The notes beneath the pieces are model-generated. The model had not been told where the DNA came from. It saw only the letters and a list, made by a program, of their open reading frames with translations, and did not search any database. Positions 8,630 through 16,936 of a DNA stretch of 64,000 nucleotides are shown here, one piece after another; within the stretch, counting starts at the first letter, position 1; the number at the start of each line of letters is the position of its first letter. The position numbers were made by a program, and so were the translations under genes. This DNA comes from Lachnospiraceae bacterium (lineage in GTDB: Bacteria; Bacillota_A; Clostridia; Lachnospirales; Lachnospiraceae): assembly GCA_009911175.1 (NCBI GenBank), contig QXWX01000011.1, forward strand, positions 47,314-111,313, read 5' to 3'.

Positions 8630-8908
8630 ATGGCTGGCTCTACTACAAACATCAGTATCCGCATGGATTCAGACCTGAAAGCGCAGGCTGAGAGGCTGTT
8701 CGGGGAACTCGGCATGAACCTGACAACGGCATTCAACATTTTTGTCCGCCAATCTCTTCGTGAGGGACGGATTCCTTTTGACATTTCCCTCAACCAGCCC
8801 AACAGCGAAACGGTTGCCGCCATGCTGGAGGCAGAAAGGATTGCAAAAGATCCGTCCGTAAAAGGGTATACCGATCTGGATGAACTGTTCACAGACCTGA
8901 AAGCATGA
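8630..8908 (+). CDS. dinJ: DinJ/RelB-type antitoxin
   Basis: The 92-residue protein starts MAGSTTNISIRMD and continues DLKAQAERLFGELGMN and TTAFNIFVRQSLREG, the ribbon-helix-helix signature of RelB/DinJ antitoxins. The acidic C-terminal part would wrap the toxin. ATG 8630 has AAAGGAGA 8 bp upstream; an earlier in-frame ATG at 8561 overlaps the promoter and is rejected. It overlaps the toxin gene by 4 bp (ATGA), the normal arrangement for translational coupling. The complex probably represses its own promoter. Confidence 0.93.
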   Translation: MAGSTTNISIRMDSDLKAQAERLFGELGMNLTTAFNIFVRQSLREGRIPFDISLNQPNSETVAAMLEAERIAKDPSVKGYTDLDELFTDLKA

Positions 8909-9195
8909 GAAACACAAAATATACAGTCAAGCCTACTACACAATTCAAAAAAGATTACAAGCTGGCAATGAGGCGCGGCCTGGATATCGGGCTGTTGGAG
9001 AGCGTAATCGCCAACCTTGCCATGGGAATGCCCCTCCCGGAGAAAAACAAAGACCACGCCTTGTCCGGGAACTGGGCCGGACACCGTGAATGTCATGTGC
9101 TGCCTGATTGGCTGCTTATCTACCGCATTGACGATGATGTCCTGGTACTGACCTTATCACGCGCGGGATCACACAGCAATCTGTTTGGAAAATGA
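8905..9195 (+). CDS. yafQ: YafQ-type mRNA interferase toxin
   Basis: The 96-residue protein belongs to the RelE superfamily, YafQ branch: KDHALSGNWAGHRECHV, PDWLLIYRIDDD and SRAGSHSNLF carry the His, His, Asp and His residues used for ribosome-dependent mRNA cleavage in YafQ. It is full length and looks intact. It overlaps dinJ by 4 bp. The pair sits among pseudogenes and repeats, so it may be kept only for its addictive effect. Confidence 0.93.
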   Translation: MRNTKYTVKPTTQFKKDYKLAMRRGLDIGLLESVIANLAMGMPLPEKNKDHALSGNWAGHRECHVLPDWLLIYRIDDDVLVLTLSRAGSHSNLFGK

Positions 9196-9208
9196 TTTTA
9201 TCTGCCAC

Positions 9209-9254
9209 GGGGCTGTTGCATCAGAGATCAAAAAATCTCGGACATAACAGCCCC
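9209..9254 (+). terminator. Hairpin after yafQ
   Basis: GGGGCTGTT (9209-9217) pairs with AACAGCCCC (9246-9254), and GAGAT...ATCTC forms an inner stem. It starts 14 bp after the toxin stop. No long T tract follows, so it may equally be the end of a small mobile element. Confidence 0.45.
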
Positions 9255-9257
9255 TTA

Positions 9258-9683
9258 ACCCCCATCACCCTGCTTGCCACGGAATCCTCCACCTATCGGG
9301 AGAACCCGGATGCACCGCCGGGCTCCCGCCTGTCCGACATTGCGCTTTTGGTAAATGGTACAGACTATTATCACCTGGAATGCCAGATGCGGAACGATCT
9401 GGAAATGGTCATACGCATGATCGCGTATGATCTTCATTTCGCCATACAGCATACCCTCGCGGAGGATACGGAAACCGGTATCCTTATCATGCGCTTTCCT
9501 CATTCCGCCGTTATCTATCCGGATAAGACCGAACGCTTTCCCAAACACCTCACGTGCCGTATCATTTTTCAGGATGAAACCGAACATCTCTATCAGATTC
9601 CTGCCGTTTGGATCCAGTCCTATTCCCTGGATGAGATTCATGTGAAATGGCCATCCGGCCGTTTCATAAGATATAATTCCTAA
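9258..9683 (+). pseudogene. Fragment of a PD-(D/E)XK-type (Rpn-like) protein
   Basis: The frame reads SRLSDIALLVNGTDYYHLECQ, a D...ECQ pattern of PD-(D/E)XK proteins of the Rpn/transposase-associated group, then HFAIQHT, FPHSAVIYPDKT and EHLYQIPAVWIQSYSLDEIH. Intact relatives, as far as I know them, have an extra N-terminal segment and a longer C-terminal helical part. Here the 5-prime part begins in the hairpin after yafQ and the 3-prime end is cut at the antisense isomerase fragment. No ribosome site is visible. Likely a relic of a mobile gene. Confidence 0.5.
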
Positions 9684-9840
9684 GATAATTCGCGCTTAAA
9701 ACTACTGCCTTTTTCGCGTCCTCCTGGCTCTTCTCAAACGCCTTGTCTTCCACCTCGATGCAGGTGTATCCGTCGTAACCGATATCCGTCAATGCGGACA
9801 CATCTGCCGCTTCGAATATTTCATCAAAATTTGATCTCAT
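9664..9840 (-). pseudogene. C-terminal remnant of a xylose-isomerase-like sugar isomerase
   Basis: A 58-codon minus-strand frame reads NFDEIFEAADVSALTDIGYD, GYTCIEVEDKAFEKSQ and a final YLRNYIL. This matches the C-terminal strand-helix of TIM-barrel sugar phosphate isomerase/epimerases. The other 80 percent of the barrel is missing. It follows the Gfo/Idh/MocA remnant directly (its ATG at 9838-9840 overlaps the upstream stop region), so the two were once an operon. Confidence 0.5.
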
Positions 9841-10604
9841 GGCCCAATTGATTTGCCTTGTAAATGTTGTCGAGGATCTTCGTCACGACGAATGCCTGCT
9901 CCGGTTTTACCAGCGGCTCCGTATCGTTGAGGATGGCTTCCAGCCATTGCTTGCACTCGATCACCTCTTCCTTGTCGGATCCGCCCTCGAAAAACGCGAT
10001 GGTTCCGCCCGAGGAAAGCTGTTCTTCGGTCAGCTGTCCGTGTGAGGTCTTGTTGATCACCTGGTCATAGCCGCCTTCCTTGCTCATGCCGCCGATGATC
10101 TCCGCGCCTGCCTTTGTCCCGCAGAGCGTAGCTGCTGCCTCCCGGGAATCCTTCATATTGATGGCCCAGGTCGCCCGCCTCGCATGCCGCATGGAGCATC
10201 TGGGTATCCTTGCGGAACCGGTTCTGATATCCGATGGTGAATTTCTTTCCGGATTTCTTCCATGCCTCCATCATCTTCTCCGCATCCTCTGTGGTCGCTG
10301 CCATCGGCTTCTCGCACATCACATGCTTGCCTGCCTCAAATGACGCGACCGTGATCGGGCAGTGCGCCACGTTAGGTGTGCAGACATGAACGGCATCAAT
10401 GCTTTCATCCTTCAGAAGCTCGGTATAATCGGTGTAATACCTTGCGCCCTCCGCCCCGTATTCCTCACATGCTTTTTTCGCACGCTCCTCGATGATATCG
10501 CAGAACGCCACCATCTCACACAGTTCGCTCTGGGATTTCAATGCCGGAAAATGCTTCTGATTCGCGATCCCTCCGCAGCCTACGATTCCTACTCTTAACT
10601 TCTT
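9824..10604 (-). pseudogene. Gfo/Idh/MocA-family oxidoreductase with internal deletion and frameshift
   Basis: The N-terminal Rossmann half is intact: MKKLRVGIVGCGGIAN, then VCTPNVAH, HVMCEKPMA and YQNRFR. At ACEAGDLG (about 10,190) the frame runs into noise. The adjacent frame resumes the family C-terminus with INMKDSREAAATLCGTKAG, LNDTEPLVKPEQAFVV and a stop at 9824. Normally about 110 residues separate these points, so a deletion with a frame change joined them. The true start MKKLRVG has ribosome site GAGAGGA; the upstream MLRKLVTY is encoded by the leader repeat. The enzyme would have oxidised a sugar with NAD(P). Confidence 0.75.
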
Positions 10605-10629
10605 CATTTTGATTTCCTCTCTTTCGCTA

Positions 10630-10704
10630 TATGTAACCAATTTGCGCAGCAAATTGATTGCCTACTTGCCCGCCATCTGCGAAGCAGATTTTTAATGCGG
10701 GCAA
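10630..10704. repeat. Leader repeat copy 2 plus nested stem-triloop element
   Basis: Bases 10,630-10,672 are the intact leader repeat, containing AATTTGC-GCA-GCAAATT. This is the uninterrupted version of the site hit by the MITE at 28.4 kb. Overlapping it, 10,666-10,704 has outer stem TTGCCCGC/GCGGGCAA around a 23-nt core with ATCTGC-GAA-GCAGAT and a T-rich tail. The same layout occurs at 8452-8494 and 24,595-24,639. Both lie in the 5-prime leader of the Gfo/Idh/MocA remnant. Confidence 0.75.
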
Positions 10705-10959
10705 TTCCCGTATCGTTTTTTCATACGATACTTTACATCAACTCGTTTGGTTTTGTTTTTGTTGATAGTTAAATTCTAATTCAAAAAAATGCTTTTTTCC
10801 TTCCGTTTTTTTGTTAGTTACATTCTAGTTTATGGAAATTCCTGTCGTTTTTGTAATGGTTTCAGAAACCGCATATGAAAATACATCGAACAAAGCTATA
10901 TTGACCTTTTCTGAAAAACTTAGCGAAAAGTTCTTGCTTGTGACGCTGCGTAATGATTT

Positions 10960-11055
10960 ATACTGAATATCAGGCAGATCTGCCACTCAGTATCATATGA
11001 CGCGCACAGCCGCATGGGGATTATGCCGCTTTGCGGCTGCGGCTGGCGCAATGTT
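10960..11055. repeat. Nested palindrome and second copy of the 65-bp dispersed repeat
   Basis: ATACTGA (10,960-10,966) and TCAGTAT (10,987-10,993) enclose the perfect palindrome GGCAGATCTGCC. The adjoining bases 10,991-11,055 are the inverted relative of 671-735, with AGCCGC-AAA-GCGGC at the centre. Together with 10,705-10,959, where I see only AT-rich sequence without a convincing gene, this fills the gap between the oxidoreductase remnant and the MerR gene. Confidence 0.55.
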
Positions 11056-11110
11056 GGGAACTGGATGAAAAGAACTTGTACAGGTTACGCAGAGACAAGC
11101 CAAGATGTAT

Positions 11111-11134
11111 AAGTTATTTTCAGACAGTTCCTTG
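11111..11134. repeat. Short insertion-sequence-end-like motif, copy 1
   Basis: The 24 bases here match 49,511-49,534 at 21 positions (shared AAGTTATTTT and GACAGTTCCTT). The second copy lies just after an IS4-type transposase fragment, so this may be a terminal-repeat scar of the same insertion sequence family. No transposase sequence is present at this site. Confidence 0.35.
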
Positions 11135-11159
11135 CAGCAGATTTCATCGTCTGTGAGTA

Positions 11160-11165
11160 TATAAT
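11160..11165 (+). promoter_or_regulatory. -10 box of the MerR-ABC operon
   Basis: TATAAT lies 22 bp before the merR-type start codon. The spacing to any -35-like box upstream is longer than 17 bp, which is usual for promoters twisted open by MerR proteins. The operator itself is not clear by eye. Confidence 0.4.
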
Positions 11166-11187
11166 ATGTCTCAGGAGGTAACGAACC

Positions 11188-11985
11188 ATGGCAAAATACA
11201 GAGCAATTCCCGATGGATATATGACCGTTGGGGAAGCCGCGAAGAAAATGGGGATCACGGTCCGAACCCTGCAATATTACGATAAAGAGGGATTACTCTC
11301 TCCATCCGCAGAAAGCGCGGGCGGGCGCAGGCTTTATACGGATAAGGATTTGATTACGCTTCATCAGATCGCGTCCTTGAAATCCTTGGGCTTCTCTTTG
11401 AATGACATAAAGCAGCGCTTGATTTCTTTAGAAACACCGGCGGATGTTGCAGACGCTCTTGCCAAACAGGCTGATAACATACGCAGGAAAATAGAACAGC
11501 TGACTGCTTCTCTGACCGCGGTCGAACGGTTAAAAGCAGAAGTGCTGCAAATGCAGACCGTCAATTTTAAGAAGTATGCGGATATTATCGTCAATCTGCA
11601 GATGAACAATGACTCTTACTATCTGATCAAGCGTTTTGATGATGATACGCTTGACCATATCCGAAAGAGATTTGATAAGGAAAGCGGCTTAAATTTTATG
11701 GACCGATTTCATTGTTTAAGCGATGAAATCGTACAGCTTCAAAAGGAACATGTGCCCCCAGAAAGCGAAAAATGTCAGCAGGTTGTAAAAGAATATTGGA
11801 ACCTGATCATGGAATTTACAAACGGGGATAGGAATATGCTGCCGAAATTGATGGAAATCGGCAATATCGATACTGCCGCAAATGCCTGGGAAGAAAGGCA
11901 AAAAACCGTAAACGACTATTTAGAGCCGGCTCTGCAGATCTACTTTTCAAAGCTTGGAGCAGATCCCTTCGAGGAGGTGGAATGA
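11188..11985 (+). CDS. MerR-family regulator of the adjacent ABC exporter
   Basis: The 265-residue protein starts with a MerR DNA-binding domain (YMTVGEAAKKMGITVRTLQYYDKEGLLSPS split over residues 11-40, GGRRLYTDKDL) and a coiled-coil dimer helix at about 85-115. The C-terminal part (DRFHCLSDEIVQLQ, EYWNLIMEFTNGD) resembles the TipAS-type ligand domain of multidrug-sensing MerR proteins. ATG 11,188 has AGGAGGT upstream. The stop overlaps the ABC ATPase start by 4 bp, so it probably activates or autoregulates this operon when it binds a drug; the ligand is unknown. Confidence 0.88.
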   Translation: MAKYRAIPDGYMTVGEAAKKMGITVRTLQYYDKEGLLSPSAESAGGRRLYTDKDLITLHQIASLKSLGFSLNDIKQRLISLETPADVADALAKQADNIRRKIEQLTASLTAVERLKAEVLQMQTVNFKKYADIIVNLQMNNDSYYLIKRFDDDTLDHIRKRFDKESGLNFMDRFHCLSDEIVQLQKEHVPPESEKCQQVVKEYWNLIMEFTNGDRNMLPKLMEIGNIDTAANAWEERQKTVNDYLEPALQIYFSKLGADPFEEVE

Positions 11986-12800
11986 TGCATCACGCAATAC
12001 AGGTCCGCAGGTTAAGGAAAAGCTACGGCAGTCATATGGTTCTTAAGGAACTGGAGCTTCAGATCGAAAAGGGAGAAGTCTTTTCTCTGCTCGGTGTCAA
12101 TGGCGCAGGAAAAACGACAGCGCTCGAATGTATCGAGGGCTTGCGGAGCTATGACAGCGGTACGGTCATCGTCAATGGGAAAACAGGGATCCAGCTGCAG
12201 TCCTCCTCTTTGCCCGCCCATATCAGACCCTTGGAGGCGGTAAAGCTGTTTGCGAAATGGAATCGAACAAAAATCGACTGCTCGATGCTTCATACTCTTG
12301 GTATCCAGGAAATGGAAAAGAAGCAGTATGCCCAGCTGTCTACAGGGCAAAAAAGGCGGCTGCATCTCGCCCTTGCGCTGATCGGCGATCCAGATATTAT
12401 TTTTCTCGACGAGCCGACTGCGGGGCTTGATGTGGAGGGCAGATTTTCGCTTCATGAGCAGATCCGAACGCTCAAAGCACAGGGAAAGACCATTGTTCTG
12501 GCAAGCCATGATATGGCGGAGGTCGAAACCTTATGCGACCGTATCGCTATTTTAAATCACGGAAGCATTTCCTTTTGCGGCACAGCTTCGGAACTGACAG
12601 ACAAGGTTGGGAAAACCTATTTTATCCATATCAAAACCCAGTTAGGGGACAGTACTTTTGAGACAGACAATGTTGAAGATACTCTGATTTCCCTGCTCGG
12701 CGAGCTGAAACAAAAGGAAATACAGGTGTTAGATATTAAAGTGGACCGCGGCACACTGGAACAGCATTTTATGGAAATGACAAGGAGGGAAGCAGAATGA
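11982..12800 (+). CDS. ABC exporter ATP-binding protein
   Basis: The 272-residue nucleotide-binding protein has Walker A (GVNGAGKTT, about 40-48), a Q-loop (LQSSSLPAH), signature LSTGQKRR, Walker B (DIIFLDEPTAGLD) and H-loop (LASHDMAE). It resembles drug or antimicrobial-peptide exporter ATPases that pair with ABC-2 permeases. Start ATG 11,982 is overlapped by the MerR stop (ATGA) and has GAGGAGGTGG upstream; a second ATG follows at once. The stop overlaps the permease start by 4 bp, so the three genes are translationally coupled. Confidence 0.92.
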   Translation: MMHHAIQVRRLRKSYGSHMVLKELELQIEKGEVFSLLGVNGAGKTTALECIEGLRSYDSGTVIVNGKTGIQLQSSSLPAHIRPLEAVKLFAKWNRTKIDCSMLHTLGIQEMEKKQYAQLSTGQKRRLHLALALIGDPDIIFLDEPTAGLDVEGRFSLHEQIRTLKAQGKTIVLASHDMAEVETLCDRIAILNHGSISFCGTASELTDKVGKTYFIHIKTQLGDSTFETDNVEDTLISLLGELKQKEIQVLDIKVDRGTLEQHFMEMTRREAE

Positions 12801-13516
12801 GCGGATTTTTTTATGGTGTTGCGTTACAGTGGAAATTGGATATACGAAGCAGATCCCTGCTCGTGACCTGCTATGTCGTTCCGCTGATTTTTTTTCTTCT
12901 TATGGGCGGTATTTTCACTTCTGTTATGCCCGGTATGAGAAGCACGCTCATCCAGTCTATGATCGTGATGAGCGTTTCCATGGGAGCGTTTATCGGGCTG
13001 CCGCCATCGCTGATCGAGACCTACGGAAGTGATATCAGCAAAGTTTATAAAGCAAACGGAGTGCCTGTCTATCTGGGTCTTGTGACGATGTTTCTTTCCG
13101 CATTTGTCCATTTGATGATTTCCTGCGCTATGATCGTGCTGCTGGCTCCCGTATTATTTGAAGCCGTTTTGCCGGCACAGCTCCCGATCTTCTTTCTTGC
13201 GCTTGCGATATTCATCATGGTGTCGTTAGGCATTGGAAGTATGTTAGGACTGACCATAAAAAATCAGGCGAAACTGACCATGATCGCGCAGCTGGTGTTT
13301 CTGCCTTCCATTATGCTCTCGGGGATCATGTTCCCCGCGGATCTGCTGCCCGGACTTCTTGAAACGGCAGGGCGTATTTTCCCCGCTTCCTGGGGATATC
13401 GGTTGATGCTGGATGATGGCTTTTGCCTTGAAAATCTGTGGTATCTGATCCTTGTATTTTTTGCATCGGTCATCGTATGCGGAATACTTTTGAAGAAGCA
13501 AAAATTGGAATCGTAG
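12797..13516 (+). CDS. ABC-2 type permease of the MerR-linked exporter
   Basis: The 239-residue membrane protein has about six hydrophobic segments, including VTCYVVPLIFFLLMGG, HLMISCAMIVLLAPVLF, IFFLALAIFIMVSLG and LWYLILVFFASVIVCGI. The ABC-2 region with MLSGIMFPADLLP between segments 4 and 5 is typical. With the preceding ATPase it would form a homodimeric-type exporter in the cytoplasmic membrane. It ends with a basic tail KKQKLES. No terminator is obvious directly after it. Confidence 0.9.
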   Translation: MSGFFYGVALQWKLDIRSRSLLVTCYVVPLIFFLLMGGIFTSVMPGMRSTLIQSMIVMSVSMGAFIGLPPSLIETYGSDISKVYKANGVPVYLGLVTMFLSAFVHLMISCAMIVLLAPVLFEAVLPAQLPIFFLALAIFIMVSLGIGSMLGLTIKNQAKLTMIAQLVFLPSIMLSGIMFPADLLPGLLETAGRIFPASWGYRLMLDDGFCLENLWYLILVFFASVIVCGILLKKQKLES

Positions 13517-13748
13517 TGACAGAGACTTAAGTACATGATAAAATAGAATCCACCGTTCCTATGCCTGAAAAATACGGGAAATGCGACACGCTGATGTCAT
13601 ATTTCTGATGATAAGATAAAATATAACCTTTCAGACCAGCAGGCAATTCCACACTCTGCTCTTCTGAATGACTGTACTGAAATGCAATATCCATGTCTGC
13701 CTGGATATTGCATTCCAGCGCAGGAATCACACAAAGGAGGAACCAGAT
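13517..13748. other. Intergenic stretch with a 13-bp perfect hairpin
   Basis: AATGCAATATCCA (13,681-13,693) pairs perfectly with 13,702-13,714 around an 8-nt loop, 35 bp before the next start codon. With no T tract it is more likely an operator or leader structure than a terminator. A minus-strand frame of 67 codons (13,527-13,730) covers the stretch; I find no ribosome site or family match, so it is not called as a gene. Confidence 0.5.
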
Positions 13749-14120
13749 ATGTCATTTAGTGAAACCTGCATTTATCAGGTCAAGCCGCAAAAAGCGGAGG
13801 AATTTGAAGCACTGATGCAGGAAGCAAAAACCTTTTTGGAACAGCAGGAGGGATTGCTCCTGCTCCGGCTCATCAAACGGGGATACCGCATCGATATGGA
13901 GCAGATCAGAGAAGGCCTTCCCCCTCTGGAGCTCACCCGCATTGTAAAAAGCGTGAAATATGTGCTGTATTGGGAATTTGATACGAAAGAAAGCTACGGA
14001 ACCGCCCAGAAGAACCTTTACGGAACCTATTGGAAGGCGATTGACAAGTGCCTGATCGTTCCCCATGACAAATACTTAGGAGAGGAGCTGATCTCATGGA
14101 ATTCGCATACTGCGGATTGA
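13749..14120 (+). CDS. Small dimeric alpha/beta-barrel-like protein
   Basis: The 123-residue protein reads MSFSETCIYQVKPQKAEEF, EALMQEAKTFLEQQEG, KYVLYWEFDTKES and GTYWKAIDKCLI. This strand-helix pattern suggests a ferredoxin-like dimeric barrel similar to antibiotic-biosynthesis-monooxygenase-type or stress-response small proteins. I do not know its substrate. ATG 13,749 has AAGGAGGAACC upstream. Its end overlaps the DUF3795 gene by 25 bp, and both run toward the WYL regulator, so the three form an operon. Confidence 0.7.
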   Translation: MSFSETCIYQVKPQKAEEFEALMQEAKTFLEQQEGLLLLRLIKRGYRIDMEQIREGLPPLELTRIVKSVKYVLYWEFDTKESYGTAQKNLYGTYWKAIDKCLIVPHDKYLGEELISWNSHTAD

Positions 14121-14440
14121 ATTGTAAGGAATGCGCCGTTTATCTTGCTTCTGTCAGCCAGAATACGGAAGAACAGGCGCGATTGGCGAAAGAATATTCC
14201 ACGGAGACCTGTAAATTTGAAAAAGAGGATCTATATTGCCTGGGCTGTCATTCTGATACGGTATCAGAAAAAATGTGCGTAGCCTGTGAGATCCGAAACT
14301 GCGGGATGGAAAAAACCTGCCAAAGCTGCGCCGAGTGCGGCAGCTTTCCCTGCTCTATCCTGGAAACATACCTGAGAGAAAAGCCGGATCTTCTAAACCA
14401 TTTAAAACAGCTTGCCGCAAAAAATGGGAAAGAACTATAA
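14096..14440 (+). CDS. DUF3795 cysteine-rich protein
   Basis: The 114-residue protein begins MEFAYCGLNCKECAVY, the signature start of DUF3795 proteins, and holds further cysteines in YCLGCHSDT, KMCVACEIRNCG and SCAECGSFPCS. The cysteine spacing suggests bound zinc or an Fe-S cluster. The function of the family is unknown; it often neighbours small regulators in Clostridia. It overlaps the upstream gene by 25 bp and lies 17 bp before the WYL regulator. Confidence 0.85.
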   Translation: MEFAYCGLNCKECAVYLASVSQNTEEQARLAKEYSTETCKFEKEDLYCLGCHSDTVSEKMCVACEIRNCGMEKTCQSCAECGSFPCSILETYLREKPDLLNHLKQLAAKNGKEL

Positions 14441-14457
14441 AAAGGAAGAAGGAAACG

Positions 14458-15378
14458 ATGCAGATAGACAGACTGATCCAGATTATTTTTCTCCTGCTGA
14501 GTCATGAAAATATTACAGCAAAGCAGCTGGCAGCGGAGCTTGGTGTCTCTGCCCGCACGATCTACAGGGACATCAATATCCTGTCGGCTGCCGGCATCCC
14601 GATCCTGTCGCAGAAGGGATACAGAGGAGGGTTGTCTCTGCTGGAGGGCTTCTCACTGGACAAGACTTATTTCACACAGGCGGAGCAGAGCAATATTGTG
14701 CAGGCGCTGCAGATCCTGAAATCGTCGAATTATCCGGATGCGGAAAAAACTCTGAACAAGGTTGCCGGATTGTTCAGCCACAATCTGCAGTCCGAATGGC
14801 TGGAGATTGATTTTTCCTATTGGGGCAGTCCGGAAAAGGAGCGGAACAATATCACGGCGTTGGAGCGCGCGGTCATCAACAAATATGTGATCACATTTAC
14901 GTATTATAATTCGGAGCTGACGGTCACTGAGCAAACTGCAGAACCGCTGAAATTGGTTTTCAAATCACACGCCTGGTATCTGATCGCCTATTCCCGGCGC
15001 AGAAAGGAAATCCGCACCTATAAAATGTCCCGCATGCGGGAGCTTGTGATCACCAGTGAGCTGTTTGACCGGGAGCTGCCGGCGGATTTTTCACTGAATC
15101 CCGCTTATAAGGAAGAATACGATATCCCCCTGTTCAAACTGCATTTTTCGGAAAAGATCGCGTATAAGGTCTATGATGAATTTCAGGAAAAATACATTAA
15201 AAAATTGGACGACGGTACGCTGGAGGTCACATTCCGGTACCAGCTGAGCGACTGGACCTTCCTGCATCTGCTGTCTTTTGGAGAGTATGTGGAGATTATT
15301 GAACCGGTGGAAGCAAGGAAGATTTTAAAGGAAAAGGCGCGGAAGATTCTTGCTCTGTACCAAAATTCCGGGCACTGA
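14458..15378 (+). CDS. YafY/DeoR-type HTH regulator with WYL domain
   Basis: The 306-residue protein has an N-terminal HTH_11 (KQLAAELGVSARTIYRDI, about residues 20-37) followed by GIPILSQKGYRGGLSL and a WYL domain with the motif HAWYLIAYSRRR and FKMSRM-like YKMSRMREL. WYL proteins sense small ligands or nucleic acid and often govern stress or defence genes. ATG 14,458 with AAGGAAGAAGGA is preferred over an ATG far upstream inside the DUF3795 gene. It probably regulates its own operon; this is inference. It ends one base before the convergent ATPase gene. Confidence 0.88.
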   Translation: MQIDRLIQIIFLLLSHENITAKQLAAELGVSARTIYRDINILSAAGIPILSQKGYRGGLSLLEGFSLDKTYFTQAEQSNIVQALQILKSSNYPDAEKTLNKVAGLFSHNLQSEWLEIDFSYWGSPEKERNNITALERAVINKYVITFTYYNSELTVTEQTAEPLKLVFKSHAWYLIAYSRRRKEIRTYKMSRMRELVITSELFDRELPADFSLNPAYKEEYDIPLFKLHFSEKIAYKVYDEFQEKYIKKLDDGTLEVTFRYQLSDWTFLHLLSFGEYVEIIEPVEARKILKEKARKILALYQNSGH

Positions 15379-15379
15379 T

Positions 15380-16672
15380 TTAGATACAAAACACCGCATA
15401 CAGCGGAACCGACCTGATCCCGTCCTTCATCCCAAAATTCCTTCCGGAGATCCGGATGTAATATGCCGGGTCATACTTCTCCCGGTACACCATCAGGCTT
15501 TTTGCTTTCACATGATCTCCCGCCTTGCATTCCACCGGGATCACGCGCCCTTCCCGGACGATCAGGAAGTCCACCTCAGCAGTGCCCTCCGATTCCCAGT
15601 AAAACAGCTCATATCCGTTGGCCCGAAGCGCGCATGCCGCATAATTTTCTGCGTAAATGCCCCGGAATCTTTCACTTTCCCGGGCAAGAAGGCTTTGCTC
15701 CGTCATGCCGGTCCTGGCGGATAAAAGTCCCAGATCGCTGTAATATAATTTGAAAGCGGACAGATCCTGATAGGCAGCCGGAGGCAGAAAGCCCTGGGTA
15801 CATTTGTCGCATTTATATACAATCCCGGACTGCACCAGCCAGTCGAGGGAGTCCCCATACTGGGAAGCACGGGCTCCGGATTTGATCAGCTTGTACTGAA
15901 ACTTTTTGGAATCCCGCGCAAGCTGTACCGGAAGCGAATCATAGGCCGCAAATATTTTCACAGTCTCTTTTTCCTGCGCGTATTTTGCCATATCCGCAAT
16001 ATATGCGTTCAAGATCATCTGCCGGATCTCCTCCTGGGTCAGTACCGCGTCCCTGGCGATATCAGCCTTTATTACGGCAGGCATCCCTCCTGTGATACAG
16101 TAATGCCGGTATTCCTGCATGGCATCCTGATGCAGTTCCGCCGCCATGACCGTATTCTCTGCAAAATGCTTCCGGATCTCCTCTGCCAGCAGCTCCTTCC
16201 CCTTTGCCCACAGATATTCCTCAAAGTCCATGGGGTACAGGGTCAGCATCTGTACCTTGCCAACCGGGAATGAAAACTGCTCCCGCTTCAATGCCACTCC
16301 CAAAAGGCTTCCCGCCGCGATCACATGATATTCCGGCGCCTCCTCCGCGAAATATTTCAAAGAGGTAAGCGCCCTCTCGCACATCTGGATCTCATCAAAT
16401 ATGATCAATGTCTGATCCGGAATGATCCGGGTATGGAAATATGTTTCCAAAACAGACAGAACCTCATCTGCCTTGATATTGCCACGAAAATATTCCCCAA
16501 TCCGCTGGTCTTCCTCGAAATTCACATAAACCGTATTCTGAAATCCAACCGCAGCCAGCTCCCGCATGACAAATGTCTTCCCCACCTGCCTTGCCCCATA
16601 GAGCAGCATCGGCATCCGGTCCGTCCGCTGGTTTCTCCATTGCAGCAATTTTTCCATGATCTTTCTCTTCAT
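15380..16672 (-). CDS. AAA_14/DUF4143 ATPase
   Basis: The 430-residue protein starts MKRKIMEKLLQWR and has Walker A (YGARQVGKTFVM), Walker B (QTLIIFDEIQMC), sensor region VIAAGSLLGVAL and a C-terminal DUF4143 nuclease-like part (FYWESEGTAEVDFLIVREGRVIPVECKAG) with D, E and K of a PD-(D/E)XK fold. Such proteins are abundant in bacterial accessory regions; their role is unclear. The start at 16,672 is preferred; an in-frame ATG at 16,744 has no ribosome site. It is convergent with the WYL gene with no room for a terminator, so transcripts may overlap. Confidence 0.85.
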   Translation of the reverse strand: MKRKIMEKLLQWRNQRTDRMPMLLYGARQVGKTFVMRELAAVGFQNTVYVNFEEDQRIGEYFRGNIKADEVLSVLETYFHTRIIPDQTLIIFDEIQMCERALTSLKYFAEEAPEYHVIAAGSLLGVALKREQFSFPVGKVQMLTLYPMDFEEYLWAKGKELLAEEIRKHFAENTVMAAELHQDAMQEYRHYCITGGMPAVIKADIARDAVLTQEEIRQMILNAYIADMAKYAQEKETVKIFAAYDSLPVQLARDSKKFQYKLIKSGARASQYGDSLDWLVQSGIVYKCDKCTQGFLPPAAYQDLSAFKLYYSDLGLLSARTGMTEQSLLARESERFRGIYAENYAACALRANGYELFYWESEGTAEVDFLIVREGRVIPVECKAGDHVKAKSLMVYREKYDPAYYIRISGRNFGMKDGIRSVPLYAVFCI

Positions 16673-16750
16673 AACGCCCACCCTGCCTTTCTGAGTCAGT
16701 TTCTTATTCTTGTTTATTATACGCTTCAAGCTCCCATTCGTCAATTATAA

Positions 16751-16796
16751 TGTAAAAGAACGCATTTATTCCAACGAATAAACGTGTTCTTTTACA
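16751..16796. repeat. 20-bp imperfect inverted repeat upstream of the ATPase
   Basis: TGTAAAAGAAC...TTTATT (16,751-16,770) pairs with 16,777-16,796 with 17 of 20 matches around a 6-nt loop. It sits in the 5-prime region of the minus-strand ATPase gene. It could be a terminator for upstream transcription or an operator. The remaining bases to 16,936 show nothing I recognise. Confidence 0.5.
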
Positions 16797-16936
16797 TAAA
16801 TTTCGGGTCAGTTTACAAGAAACTACATGCTGGCAGCGAGATGGGCTGCTGACAGCAGACGTCGCATTTGCGCCGTTCATCTTGACCGTTGACTGGCTCG
16901 ATTGGCTTTGCTGTCTCTACAATAAATCGGACACTG

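Noticed and set aside
13527..13730. Minus-strand frame of 67 codons with protein-like composition
   Set aside because: It has no ribosome site, overlaps a perfect hairpin and matches no family I can name; kept only as a note.
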